From: Jacaranda mimosifolia
Taxonomy: Eukaryota; Streptophyta; Magnoliopsida; Lamiales; Bignoniaceae
Direction of reading: 5' to 3'
Assembly (NCBI GenBank): GCA_018894105.1
Contig: CM032121.1
Coordinates: 1,551,507-1,615,506, forward strand
DNA: 64,000 nt
The notes under the pieces are model-generated. The model was given only the letters and a program-made list of their open reading frames with translations, ran no database searches and was not told the DNA's origin. The position numbers were made by a program, and so were the translations under genes. Positions within the stretch are counted from its first letter, which is position 1, and every line of letters starts with the position of its first letter. Positions 48,183 to 59,830 of the stretch are shown here, piece after piece.

Positions 48183-50692
48183 CTAGCTGGAGCTACCGGT
48201 CTCTTTAGTAGCAGGGGCGGGGGCAAGGGCAGGTGTGCCGGATGGAGCAGAAGTCGGCTGAGGCTCGAGCGGTGCCATTGCAACGGGGATAGCGGCGGTT
48301 ACTGGCCGAGAGGGGCCACCTGCAGCTTATAGGAACAGCCGCTTGGTAGCCGAGAAGAAGGAAGCCACATTGACTTTTCCCTTCGATACATCGTAAGCTA
48401 GGTCGCCGGTGAACTCGAACTCCCAGGCCACGACCTTCAGCTTTTCACCAAGTTCAGCCCGCCTTTTCTCTTCGGGCGACAGTTCGACTCCTGGACCTGC
48501 CTCCATGGCGGCTACCTCGACATCAACTTCATCCTGGGGTATGGACGCAGCTGCTCATCGAGAATATGGCTCATTCTGGAGCTTTCCTCAGGCTAGTGAG
48601 CATAGCCCAAAATCTCCATTTGCTGAATCGCCTTCTGGAAGGCGTTCCGTGTGTCATCCAGGGCCAGCACAATACTTGCATCCTGAAAAGCTGGGCTAAC
48701 CATGAACTGTTGCACAGCCTCCCGACGCACCTCCGGCAATATCTGAGCAAACTTAGCCCTGGCCTCAGCCAGAGGCTCGCTCTGGCCAGCAGCTCGACTA
48801 GACTCATAGGCAACCTGCATGTCCAGCTGCAATTTTTCCAGCTTCGCGTCTATTTTGGTCCTTTCTGTAATAGCAATGAGGACCTGATCGTCTTTCTCTT
48901 CGAGCTCTTTGGCTTGCTGCTGGACTTGCTTTTCCAACTCCTCGAGCCGCAGTTGGGAAGACTCCAACTGAGCCTTCAAAGTTTCAGCATCACCACCAGC
49001 ATCCAACTGCTCTCGATCAGCAAGGGCCAGCTCGGAGCGGCGATAGAAGTTGTAGCCCAGTTGCCCATCCTGAGACATAAAGGTCACCACTATTAGAGCA
49101 AGAAAAGTATAAACATGCAGACAGGCTTACAGAACATGAAATCTTACCATGTTCGCATGGTATGCAAACTCACAGAGTGTAGCAACCTGGCTCATGCCCA
49201 TTATCCTCTTCTGGTTAGTCAAGAACTGACCAGCCATCAGCACCTTCAAAGGATCCACCCCGGTGGGCCTCGACGTATACATGCATAAAGAGTCATTTAC
49301 GGCCAGGCTGGGGTCCGACCCAAACAGAGGAGACGGGAACTTTCACAGGTTGAATAATGCATCGGCTCCTCGATCTCCAAAGAGATCGTTCCCTGTCGGC
49401 ATCCCCAACCCCGTGTTTTTTCCTTTACCTTTCTCCACTGCAATCTTCTTGGGCGGGGGCGGGGGACTGCTCTGTTCGCCCATCGGTCTTTTTCCTCGAC
49501 CAGCAGGGACCCCAATCGAAACTGCTACTGATCGACCTGGCAAGGGGGTCGGCGAAGGGGTGGGCACTACCGCTAATCGATGTGGCTCATCGCCTGTTGA
49601 GTGCTCTCGATGAGAAACAGCGCCTTGCCTGCGCTGCTTGTTTCTTTCTACTCGGGCCAGCGACTTAGCTCTTGATCTATTCATGATCTCTGTTCGATCT
49701 GCGCGCATCAAATACAACAGAGGTCAAAGCCAAAGAACCACGCAGATCACCAAAGATAAACAAATAATAAAGCACAAAGCATACTCCATCTACCTATCTC
49801 ATAATTAGCGGGAAAATCTATTGGGGCTAGCGATAGACCAGCTAACACTAACTGCCTCTCCTCGATGAAGATAGAGGCTTCCACGGGGCCGAACTTGACC
49901 AGATCCCACACGAATGTGTTCAACCAGGTCAAGGTGTGATTCTCTAGTATGTCGACATGCCCCCTCCACCAACCCCGAGGAATATCAAAACCCCATCTTC
50001 ACTCGAACAAAGAGGTAGCATTTTTTCCACTCCTGACCATACAAAGAGGAGGGGGCTACCAGAAATCTCTGACGAGGTCGAGCAGTGAGGTAATAGAACC
50101 CTAACTCGTCGACACTGCCAGACTTATGAAACATGGGAAGATGAAACAGGTTGGAAAAGTTTTCAAAACTGGCCAGTTGGTTGAACAGGCGCATCAAAAC
50201 TATGAAACTACAGAGAGTAGAAAAACAGTTGGGCAAAAGTTGGGTTATGCATACTTGGAGACCCCTAAGCAGACCTATCATGCTGTCACTTAGAGGGAAC
50301 CTAAGCCCACATCTAAAGGCGTCCTCGAACACAGTTATGCAACCTGCAGGAGCGCGATGCATTCGACCAGGCGGCCTAGGGGTTAAAAGCTGGTATTCAG
50401 GGGGAATATGATAGAGCTCCCTGAGACGTCTCAAGTCCCCAAGGTTCATGGTAGACACTATTTCGCTATAAAGACTGGGAGTAAACAATCGACCTCGCGA
50501 AGGGGGTACCTGGCTAGGCCCAGCCTCTTCCCCACTGCGGTTGCCGCTCGAGCCACTGGAGCTCGAGCTGCTAGAACCAGAATCATCAGGCGATGACTCG
50601 CCAGGCGACGCAGAGGAATATCTACACCTTTTGGACTGGGTGGCCTCACTATTCCCCCCCTGACTACCCTCAAAACTATATAACCTCAGCAT
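48183..50692 (-). pseudogene. antisense gene of the gypsy element (PF04195-like), three probable exons
   Basis: Reads opposite to gag-pol. Probable exon 1 (50,692-49,794) has a Ser-rich acidic leader and a domain with IPPEYQLLTPRPPGR, GCITVFEDAFRCGLRFPL and ARPRQRFLVAP, as in the Pfam family called putative gypsy-type transposon (PF04195/Transposase_28). It is broken by a one-base frame change near 49,980-49,990. A GTAGAT donor and CGCGCAG acceptor lead to exon 2 (49,698-49,148), which is basic, Pro-rich and has a TGA near 49,347. GTAAGA and CTCAG lead to exon 3 (49,069-48,183), which codes a long coiled coil (ETLKAQLESSQLRLEELEKQ onward) and a tail with further stops. The function of such antisense genes is not known. 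Exon limits are my inference from splice-like sites and continuing homology style. Confidence 0.65.
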
Positions 50693-51086
50693 GATTTTCA
50701 AAAGAAAAGCAGACAATAGGAAGTAAAAATAGCGGAATACTTACTAGAAATAGAAGTTAAATGCAGGAAACTGGGGGAGCGAATGCGAAGGTTAGATTCA
50801 GAAAGCCTAGCCACCCAAGAGTATTCTACAAGCACTCGCGCAAATTCTAAAGCGGTAAAAGTAAAAATGGCTAGAATTACAGTGGGCATTTATAGGGAGA
50901 AGGGTACGGCAATCCAAGCGTCTGCAATCATACCTGTAACCGCCACGCCTCCCCATGCACGCTACGATGTAACCGCTCGATAAATGCACAAGACCTTGGT
51001 CGATTTACAAAAACCATGGTCAACTATCATTAATACCAGCTTTGCTACTTCCCAATGCTTATCATCGATGCCTCGTTCAGCCTTGC
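50693..51086. promoter_or_regulatory. probable promoter region of the antisense gene
   Basis: Lies between the ATG of the antisense gene (50,692) and the 3' LTR. Minus-strand TATAAATGC at about 50,894-50,886 could serve as a TATA element. Inferred. Confidence 0.3.
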
Positions 51087-51102
51087 GAAGTGGGGAGACT
51101 CA
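51087..51102 (+). other. polypurine tract
   Basis: GAAGTGGGGAGACTCA directly precedes the 3' LTR start TGATATGG and is the expected plus-strand primer. Confidence 0.7.
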
Positions 51103-51833
51103 TGATATGGGATGGCCCAAGTGCTTAGGCCCAAACCAGCAAGGCCCAGTATGGGACGACCCAAATGCTCGAGCCCAAACCAGCAATGCCCAGTTTGGGG
51201 ATCAGGGCCCGTGTGGCTCATTGACTTCACTCGACCAGATTTGCCCAGGACCGGTCAAGCTCCCCGGGCCCACGAAATTCCTCGACCCAGTCAACCTGGT
51301 CTAGGTCGACTAGGAGGTCGAGAACAGTATGGCACTCTGCCACCGCATTAAATGTACTGATGGGTGTTGCGCCTCCGCATTAATGGCGCATGCCATCCCC
51401 CTCACCGTATGACACGGCAGACGCCGCTACAGTGTACTATTTTGCCCTTGAAACCAGGAAGGATAGTTAGCTGGAAACATTCAAATAGGGGAAATGATCA
51501 ATTACCCCTGGCACAGGATTGGGGCCCCTGGATGTACCGAGGGGCTTCCCAGACATTTTCTAGAAAGGAGAAGGATATAAATACCCTCAACCCAACTTTC
51601 CAAAGATACGCACTCATATACACTCATAAACCATTACTCCGCTGCTCGATTTCTTAGGTCGGTCTCTACTGACTTGAGCGTCGGAAGGCTTAAGCCGAGG
51701 GCCTCTCAGCTAGCCTAACGTTTGTTGTGATTGTAGGATTCTTTCCCTAACCCAGCAGGAACATAAACTACCCAAGCCAAGTTCCACCCTTATTCAAACC
51801 TGGATTTCTATCCGAAGGATCGAACCCTCATCA
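51103..51833 (+). repeat. 3' LTR of the gypsy element
   Basis: 731 bp, aligned end to end with the 5' LTR. By-eye comparison gives about 55-60 differences, mostly C/T or G/A transitions, i.e. about 92% identity. Confidence 0.93.
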
Positions 51834-51838
51834 AACTG

Positions 51839-52534
51839 AAAAATCATTAAAGGAGAAGAACTAATTTGCTAACACGGCAAGAAAGCCAAACCTACTGTAA
51901 AGTCCCCATTCTTAAGAAAACCTTCAATTCTAATTCTCGTCAGAAGCTGGTTCAACACCCTCACTAGGGCTAGGATCTAAGTCTGTCGGAAGGAAGTTAA
52001 AGAAGAAAATGAGTGTGAGTAAAAGATTCAATAGGTGCCAAGTGTGTGCACTGTGAGTTCATGATCTAAAATTAGTTGTACAACAAAAGATATCGAGAAA
52101 TATAAGTGGAATTCATAGAAAAGTTTAGCAGACATGAATCTCTCCTATCTTATTGCTCCAAGAAAAGATTTCAAACAATTAAGAGACAAGTATGATCAAG
52201 CAAACTCGAACAGCATATGTATTCTAATAAATCCATACAAGACATGCATATCAGAATTACTTTATACCAATCAAACAAGTACTTTTACCAAAGCATGATA
52301 GCTTGGTACATGGTTGTGCCCATGTGGACCACATGGCCCATAGTGATGCCCAAGGGGAAATCCCTAGCACACCGTTCAATACCCAGAGGGAAATTCTTAG
52401 CGTACCGTTGATACCAAGGGGGAAATCCTTAGCATATCCCATGCACTGCGATGCCCAAGGGAAAATCTCTAGCGCAATGCCCAATACCCAGGGGGAAATC
52501 TATAGCATATCACATATCCAAACATTTCGCCCGA
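51839..52534 (-). repeat. left part of an older antisense LTR
   Basis: From 52,300 on, the sequence contains repeated words of the type CCCAAGGGGAAATCCCTAGC and TACCGTTGATACC. These are the reverse complement of words inside the solo LTR at 54,390-54,520. This part therefore looks like an older member of the same LTR family lying in the opposite direction, split by the solo LTR. The first 400 bp (51,839-52,216) has no recognised repeat. Confidence 0.55.
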
Positions 52535-52539
52535 TTAGG

Positions 52540-55261
52540 TGTAACACCCCTAAAATTTGACATTTCAAAAAAATAAGAATTTAGAAATTAAGCAAATTAG
52601 TTGGTTGGATTTTAAGGCTCGAAAAATAATGAAAAGGACTTAATTTCAAGGAAATTGAATGTTTTGGGGGTCAAAAGTATAATATTGAAGAATTGAATAA
52701 CACATTTCTTGAGATCAAGGGGTTTGTATGGAAGAGCCATAGTAAACGAGGGCTAAGGATCACTTTTTAGAATTTCAAGGACTCGAGTAAGGAGTGATCA
52801 AAATTCAGGGGCTAAATTGAATAAATGAGAAATTGGACTTAAAACCAAACGAGCAGCATTTCCTTCTCCATTTTCCTTTCTTTCTTCCTTCTCATTTTTC
52901 TTTAACTTCTTCATTGCGGCAGAAACTCCCCGGCGACTTTCTCCCCGGCCACAACTCATACCACCTCACCATCCAAACATCTTCTCTCACACTCCGGCCA
53001 CACTTACACACACATACACCGTTGACAAACATTTCTCCATCAGTGGCGAGAAGGTGGAAGGAAACCCACCTCATGGGTTCCATGGTAGCCAGTTGTAGGG
53101 AGGTTTGACATGAGTTCTGGATGGACGGGTGGAGAGCTCTCAACACAGAGAACACTTTGATAGCCTTGCAAGGGAGTTTTGCACGGCGGGTGACAGCTGA
53201 CAATGATTAGAGCGCAATAGAGGAGACCATTTTTTAAGGCTGTGAAGCTTGGTTTTGGTAGTTATAGGCCGCAAAACTTAGAACTAAGGGTGGTCTTGGA
53301 TAGCTCTCGTCAAAAGATAGAGAATGATAATGGTTTTACAACTTTCTCACAGCGACGGCCGGTGGTGGCGACTGGAGGACAGTTTCCTCCTGTCGACGCA
53401 ACGAACACAACAATATGGTTGGTTCGTGAATCCGAGATCTCATTGAGTGGTTCATGGTAAAGGATTGGAAGAAAGCTTTGTGTATACATATATATATATA
53501 TATACATGCACATGTGTACTTTCCTATTAAGTTTGTAACCATGCCAAGAATAAAAATTTGGGGATGGTGATATGCCTATATATATGTGTGTGTGTGTTGG
53601 TTTCCCATGCCAAGCAATATTGAATAGTGGACCCAGACACATCATGCAAAATGCCAAATTAGATTTAATAATGGTATTAAGGATTATATTATAAGAATAA
53701 GTGAGATGTGAATTGTGGATGATTATATAAGGCATTTAATCATAATTTGTGGTTTAGGATGATAATATGGCTTAGTCATGACTTTGTGGAAAGAACGAGA
53801 TATTATATTATCTAGGAATCGATATGGATCATCGTGGTTAAATTTAGTAATGTTGATTTATCAAAGGATTTTGTAATAGATGATAATAATATATTTTATC
53901 GTGCTAGTGGATAAGTTAATGACATTAGAATGTTGTGATGCAAATTCTAGAAGCTTGTTAGGGGTGAACGAGAAATTAGATTATAGAATATTATTTTGAA
54001 CAGGTGACGACATGGGTGCCATAGAGCAGTAGGCGGCAACAATTTTTTTTTGGGATATTGGAGATGAGGGTCTGCCAATCTGGCACTTCATTTCATTTAT
54101 CGGTATTTGTGATAAACCATTATGAGGGTTACTGTTTCTGAACTGACTATACTGTTATTGAAATATGTGATCTGTTAAGATCTCTTTGAGATTCTGTTAT
54201 CTAATTCGGACACCCCTGTGAGGGTTATTTATATTATGATTCTGATTCCTGTTGGTTCTGGTGCCCAGAACGTTATTCTGATAGATGTTATCTGTTTGTT
54301 CTGTTATCTATTCTATTATCTGTATTGTTCTGATATTTGTACTATCCTGCACTATTCCTGTTACCTTATCGACATTCTGTTATCTGGTATTAGCGGCGAT
54401 AGGGATTTTCCCCTCGGTATCAACGGTACGCTAGGGATTTCTCCCTGGGTATCGACGTTGTGCTAGGGATTTTTCCCTGAGTATTGGGCAGTATGCTAGG
54501 GATTTCCCCCTGGGTGTTGTTGTGGGCTGTACTCTTCGTATGGGCACGACCATGCGCCAAGCAGCCATGCTTTGGCATTACTCTCTGACTGTCTGGTATA
54601 AGGATAATCTGGTATGCATGATTGTTTATATCTGTTGGAATGCAAAACCTTTGGGTTTGCTTTATCTGTCTGTTTTTTATCTGTTTGAAATCTGTTCATT
54701 GAGCAATAAGGCAAGAGAGTTTCCTATTGCTATTGATACCATCTGTTTCCGATTCTGTCTTAATCGGTATATTTGAATTGATCTAACTGTGAATATTGAT
54801 ATATTGAGTTGATATTTCCTCGATAGATCTTTACTGTATCTTATTATTATTCCTCATTAAGTCTATTGGACTTACTCTCCTACATCATACTATCTATTCA
54901 GATAGGTTTGGATGATGGAAAAAACATTCTGAGTTGGAAGCATGAAGAATGTATTTTGCATAACTTTTAGATATGTATATATGCTTAGATCTCTTTTGAA
55001 CTTGAGGTTTCTCAACTTAGAATGTTTACGAGATGTAAGCTTGAATTTGATCTCGAGTATGTAAATATTATGAATTATGACTTAAGGTATCTTATGGCAT
55101 GTACTTAAGAGATTGTGAACCTATTAAGTTGATTCTGTTGCTATTTATTTTATTAGGTTTTGAATTGTTATTATGGGCCTATTCTGATAAATGACGTTGA
55201 TATGTTAAGACTGAATTGTGTAGTACCTCATGTTCGGGGTTATCCTGAGTGGGGTGCTACA
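52540..55261 (+). mobile_element. 2.7-kb solo LTR
   Basis: Begins TGTAACACCCC and ends GGGGTGCTACA, flanked by the 5-bp duplication TTAGG (52,535-52,539 and 55,262-55,266). There is no internal domain, primer site or second LTR between the duplications, so it is read as a solo LTR left by recombination. TGTAACACCCC ends and a very long LTR fit gypsy chromoviruses of the Tekay/Del type; that assignment is inferred. It contains four short tandem units around CTAGGGATTTCCCCCTGGGT (54,400-54,510). Short frames inside are not genes. Confidence 0.85.
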
Positions 55262-55266
55262 TTAGG

Positions 55267-56258
55267 GCCTTGGCCAATCAATTTTTCATACAATTGACAA
55301 GTACCAACGATAATTACGCAGATGACCAAGGGGAGATCCATAGCACGCCACTGATACCAATCGATACAAATAACAAGACAATAATAAGTACTGATCAAGA
55401 ACAAGTGCAATAACAGATAACAATTGGAAGTTCTGGGGCGTTAAAACGAACAAGTACGAACTCATAGCAGAGTGTAACAAAACATAACCCTCACAGGGGT
55501 ATACATGTCAAATAACAATTAACAAGTAAGCTCTCAAGAATGAATAGGAATAAGCAATGCTAGGTTGGCAAACCTACACACACCTAGATCAAGTTGGATC
55601 TAAATAACAGTAATAGTAGTAGTAACAATAATCAGTTGATTATCGAATTTTAATTGTTAGTCTAGAAACATTAAAAAACAAATCACAAAAGCATATGTTT
55701 CCTTTTATGCAGAAAAAAAACAAGAAATATTTCTTTTTGTGCACAATGGAAAACATGTATAGTGTAGTGTATATTAAAGAGAAGTTTCATAGCATGCATT
55801 ACTATACATATATCCTTTTGGTTTTGAAAAGTAATATCATATAATAGTTATAAGTTAAGCACTTACCTTCAAGATTGATCCGAGAAATCAATCCTATCTC
55901 AGTGTCAATCAACTCAATTATTGAGTCACCTGATTCATTTAATAAATCAATCAATCACCAATTTAATTGGCTAATAGGACAAAATTTACTTGGGACTAGC
56001 CTAGTACATACACACTCACAAAACTTATCAAGAATTTATCATTTCGTACGTACTTTGTTGATTTGCTCACAATACTCTTTCTGGATATCTAATTGACTTG
56101 ATTCTTATGGCATTACAAAGCTAAGAAAGAGTACTAAAATTATTATTTGATGATGCAGTCTCAATTGGTTAATATGAGAGAGGAAAATCGAGTTCAAGAG
56201 ATAGCAGTGGTGCGAAAGCAGATTTCCAATTTTTTGGAAATTTTTTATGTGACACTTG
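55267..56258 (-). repeat. right part of the older antisense LTR
   Basis: Continues from 52,534 once the solo LTR is removed. It includes ACCAAGGGGAGATCCATAGC and ACCCTCACAGGGGTATAC, the reverse complement of sequence inside the solo LTR (near 54,405 and 54,220). It is diverged, so this member is older. No coding region. Confidence 0.55.
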
Positions 56259-56261
56259 ATT

Positions 56262-57015
56262 GTATCTAAGCCATAACTTTTACTACAGGTCTCGGATGAA
56301 GGTGATTCAAAATCCTATAAAAACCTAACATATAGATCTACAATTCATATGTTGCCTTATTACCCAATTAAATCAGAATCGAGTAGTAAATGTTGTCAAA
56401 ATATTCTATTTCAGGAAAATCAAAATCCTATATTTTTTATATTGCCACACCGTAGTTTTTTAACCATAACTTTCTCCCTATACGTCGGATTAAAGTGATT
56501 TAAATGTATGTAAAAACCTAAGATATAAATGTTCAATTATTATGCTGGCCATATTTTCAGATTAAATCTAAATCAAGTAGCAAAAAGTGTCACAATATTC
56601 TGTTCTAGGAAAATTAAAGCCTTTATTTTTTGTCTTGCCACACATTTGTATTTTAGTCATAACTTTCTCACTATATATTAGATTGAAGTGATTCAGGCGG
56701 AAATAGAAACCTAAGAAACTGATTTAAAATTAGTTTTTGATTATTTTACTTAGTTTAGTAGGGAAGAAGTAGTAAAGGCATCACCAATATACATTTTTAG
56801 AAAAATCATAGTCCTATATCTTCTTACTAGGCACATCTTAGTATTTTGGTCATAACTTACTGCATTTGGATTGAGGTAATTTAGTAGGCATTAGAAACCT
56901 AAGACACAAATCTAAAATTTTTATGTTGATCACTTTGCTTAATTCTGTCAAAAAGAGGTAGTAAAATTGTTACAAATATCTATTTTTGAGAAAATCAAAA
57001 CCTAACACATCATTA
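56262..57015. repeat. tandem repeats of about 190 bp
   Basis: Four diverged units. Each contains GCCATAACTTT/GTCATAACTTTCTC, GGATTGAAGTGATTCA, AAACCTAAGA, and AAAATCAAAATCCTATAT followed by CTTGCCACAC. This kind of array occurs inside long LTRs of plant gypsy elements, so it probably belongs to the older antisense LTR around it. Confidence 0.65.
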
Positions 57016-57884
57016 ACTTTTGCAATTATCAAATATGAAATCTACAAACTCATCAATTACCTTGTGTAATTTCTAATGCACTTCTTGCAAATGCCATCTC
57101 CTTTTCCTTTTTCCTCTGCCACAACTTACGTCCCTTTTCTTTCTTCCCCCTTTTCATCTTTTGTTTACTATTAAATGTAATTAGGGTTTTGTTTTTATAG
57201 ACTATACTTATGTAAAAGAAGTTGTTTAGTTCAAGTAAGACTCTAATCAATTTCCTTCTAGGACTAGGACAATTCCATTATAATTCTAGTATCTCTATTG
57301 TTAATTCTCAGAATTCAATAATTCAACTACTTATATTAATATAATATTAATTCAAGTAGAATTATAACTTATACTCCCCAAAATATAGAGTACATATATA
57401 TAATATTAATTGTCACTATTTGAAAAAAAGATAATTTAATATATATATAAATATATTATTCCGAAAATAAAGTTCTTGCCTTTCTACAATTTTAATTGAG
57501 GTAGTAAATAAAATAAAATAAAGTATATTAATCGATTAAATATGAAATAAAATTTTGAAACATTACACCCAAACGTGTAATTTTGATTCTTTTTAAAATG
57601 TTTGAAAATAAAATTCTATTTCTTAAATTGATTTTTCCCCCTCATAATTGTACTTCTACCACCTTTTTTAGAAGAAATAATATAATTTTTTAACCTTTTC
57701 TAAGCACACAACTAACTAGCTAGCTATCTATAGTAAGGGTGAGCACCGGCCAACTATAATATGGTCAATAAATAGCTAATTATTTCTTAAAGTCAATCAG
57801 TTCCACTTTGAATCATTTATTTCTTTCGATATTTCATCTTCTATTTAAATATTATATATATATATACATATATGCCAAGGTCAC
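57016..57884. other. AT-rich spacer, no gene supported
   Basis: A lysine/arginine-rich minus frame at 57,053-57,250 is likely fortuitous. The right boundary of the older LTR should lie in this region, but no clear GTTACA terminus was found. Confidence 0.35.
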
Positions 57885-58600
57885 ATTTGATAGTGTGTAA
57901 TAGCCGCTGCAAGGTCTGTTAGTAGTGGCTAATATATTGTTTAACACGTTTGATTGAAAAAATGGGCTGGCTCGAAATTTTTGTATGGCCCGCATTGTAC
58001 ACCCTATTAGTCCATGTCCAGGTGTCCTTGTAGCACCTCCTCACGTGAGATTATCCAATCGCATTGAAGATTGTAGATTGAGTTGTATTCAAATTACCAA
58101 ATTTGCCCATAAATTTTGTGAGCATTAATTTTCCAACTACACCCCCCTCTGTTTAATCTCCAACTACGCATTGTACTCTTGGGATTTTTTTCGTTTTATG
58201 TCAAGTCTAACACAATTTTTTAATAAGTTGGTATTGTTGATCAATTAAAGTGATATCTTAGTGAGATTAAATTAAATATTTTTGCTAATTTTTTAAAAGA
58301 ATTTTTTTTGTGGTTTTTTTTAGTACAAAAGGGTTTTATTCTCATTTTGATTTTCACAGGAGTGTAAATTGCAATTCACTCCAAGAAAATAATAAATGAA
58401 ATGTGGGCTATTAAGCATACTATAACAGGGACAAACTAGTAAAAATAATATTAGTAATGAGTATCAAATACATCACATGAGATTATTGAAGATTTGGAAT
58501 GGGTGCTTAATTTATATGTCAATCTCTTCTATCAAACAAAATAATAAATAATTCAATCTCACACAAGCACCCGCTATTACAATAGCCACTATTATCAATT
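57885..58600. mobile_element. possible inverted-repeat element
   Basis: The left side has AGTAGTGGCTAATATATTG and the reverse complement of the right side has AATAGTGGCTATTGTAATAG; both are followed by a TTTGATTG/GAGATTG phrase. The interior is non-coding. Ends and class are uncertain. Confidence 0.3.
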
Positions 58601-58928
58601 ATAAAAAAATATTTAATATACATATTATACATTCATATAATGGAATAAAAGATGAAATAAATATTGAAATAGGGGATCTAAACTTAAACAATTCGAGTTC
58701 ATGCAGTACATAATTCACTTATACAATAACCTACCAACGAAGACAACACTTTTCCATTATTAATTCCTTGTGCCGCCGAAAACGACGATCTTAGGAACCA
58801 TATACTTATCGAGCTCAGATTTTAATTGAAAATTTAGGATGAATTGTGGACAAACTACTATGTTCTTTTGTAGATTTAGTTGGAACTCCAAGAATGTAGC
58901 TTTCAAAGTATTCAATGAAAACTTGGCA

Positions 58929-59697
58929 TTGGAATGAAAACAAGTTGAATTGAGTTACGCTTTGGCTATTTTTTGGGGCTTGAGCTCGAGCTTAAATCAA
59001 ATGAACCAAGCTCGAAAAATTGAGGGCCTGTTTGGTTTTATTTCTACATCACGTTTTTTTATTTTTTACTATTCCAAAAATAAAAATCATCACTTTTAGA
59101 AAATTTCACCCAATATTATTTTCATTTTCATTTACAAAACACATTTTCTAATAACCCATATATTTTTTTCCCAATAATCTATATATATTCTCTATCTATT
59201 CCATTAGTTCTATATCTCACCACCTACAACTTATTAAAAACAACATAATCATTACATTTCCAACATTTTGTCCAAATACAAACTCATTTTCAATTCATTT
59301 TTACTAATTTTTCAAATTTAGAAATGATGGAAATGAAAATAAAATCAAACAGCCCCTGAGGCACAAGTTCGGCTCGAGCCCTTGTTCGGACTCAACTCAA
59401 TTCGTTAAGTTCACTTTTGTGATCAAGTTATAGGCTCAGGCTCGAGCTCAAATTAATCGTAAAATTATTTTATAATATATAGTAAATTAATGTATTATTA
59501 TAATTTTTATATACAAATATTATTTTTTTTTTAAAATACAGGCTCACGAATCTACAAGCAAGAATTATTTTATTTGAGCTTGGTTCAAATCCTATACAAG
59601 CTCAGCTCGAGCTCGAATTCTTTAAACTTGAGTTTGAACACTTTTTTCGAGCTAATTCGTTAAACTCGTAAGATGACTCAATTAGTTTCCATCCCTA
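58929..59697. mobile_element. hAT-like element inside the SPH1 pseudogene
   Basis: Target duplication ACTTGGCA (58,921-58,928 and 59,698-59,705), 8 bp as in hAT elements. Left tip TTGGAATGAAAAC; right tip read inward TAGGGATGGAAAC. SPH1 at 31,010-31,020 gives the empty site. The arms are rich in GAGCTCGAG words like the element at 3418. It contains a second MITE. Confidence 0.78.
59024..59356. mobile_element. Tourist/PIF-like MITE nested in the hAT-like element
   Basis: 333 bp. Left end GGGCCTGTTTGGTTTTATTT and inward-read right end GGGGCTGTTTGATTTTATTT form an inverted repeat of about 20 bp. Flanked by the 3-bp duplication TGA (59,021-59,023 and 59,357-59,359). Non-coding. Confidence 0.75.
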
Positions 59698-59830
59698 ACT
59701 TGGCATCTTCCTGTGAAGTTAGCAGCGAGAAAACGGATGACAATATAAGCTTATGCATTGTCCAGCAAGAAGAGTTTTATTTGGGCAATCAAATTCCTTC
59801 TGGTTTCTAGCTAAACTATATAGTTGGTAG

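Larger units (their letters stand above)
41042..51833 (+). mobile_element. full-length Ty3/gypsy retrotransposon, Tat-like
   Basis: A 10,792-bp element bounded by 731-bp LTRs (TGATATGGG...CCTCATCA) and by the 5-bp target duplication AACTG (41,037-41,041 and 51,834-51,838). Order: LTR, primer site, gag, protease, reverse transcriptase, RNase H, integrase, tandem repeats, antisense gene, polypurine tract, LTR. Integrase last makes it Ty3/gypsy. The gag finger style, RNase H layout and PF04195-like antisense gene indicate the Tat branch. The coding region has several stops and frame changes, so the copy is inactive by itself. The LTRs differ at roughly 55-60 positions, so it is not recent. Confidence 0.93.
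58684..59830 (+). pseudogene. SPH1 copy in block B, truncated and split
   Basis: 58,684-58,928 and 59,706-59,830 match SPH1 from its codon 43 or so to the end, including counterparts of CASKNDDLG, the FRW block and the C-terminal FYLGNQIP. The signal peptide and first 40 or so codons are missing. There is at least one single-base deletion with resulting stops (near 58,822), and the last part has an early stop. A 769-bp hAT-like element splits it. It cannot make an S1-type protein. Confidence 0.85.

Noticed and set aside
48409..49096. Plus-strand frames after gypsy pol
   Set aside because: The minus strand here codes the coiled-coil exon of the antisense gene; the plus frames are its complement.
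53310..53735. 141-aa minus-strand frame in the solo LTR
   Set aside because: Inside LTR DNA, includes a TA microsatellite, and lacks any recognised domain.
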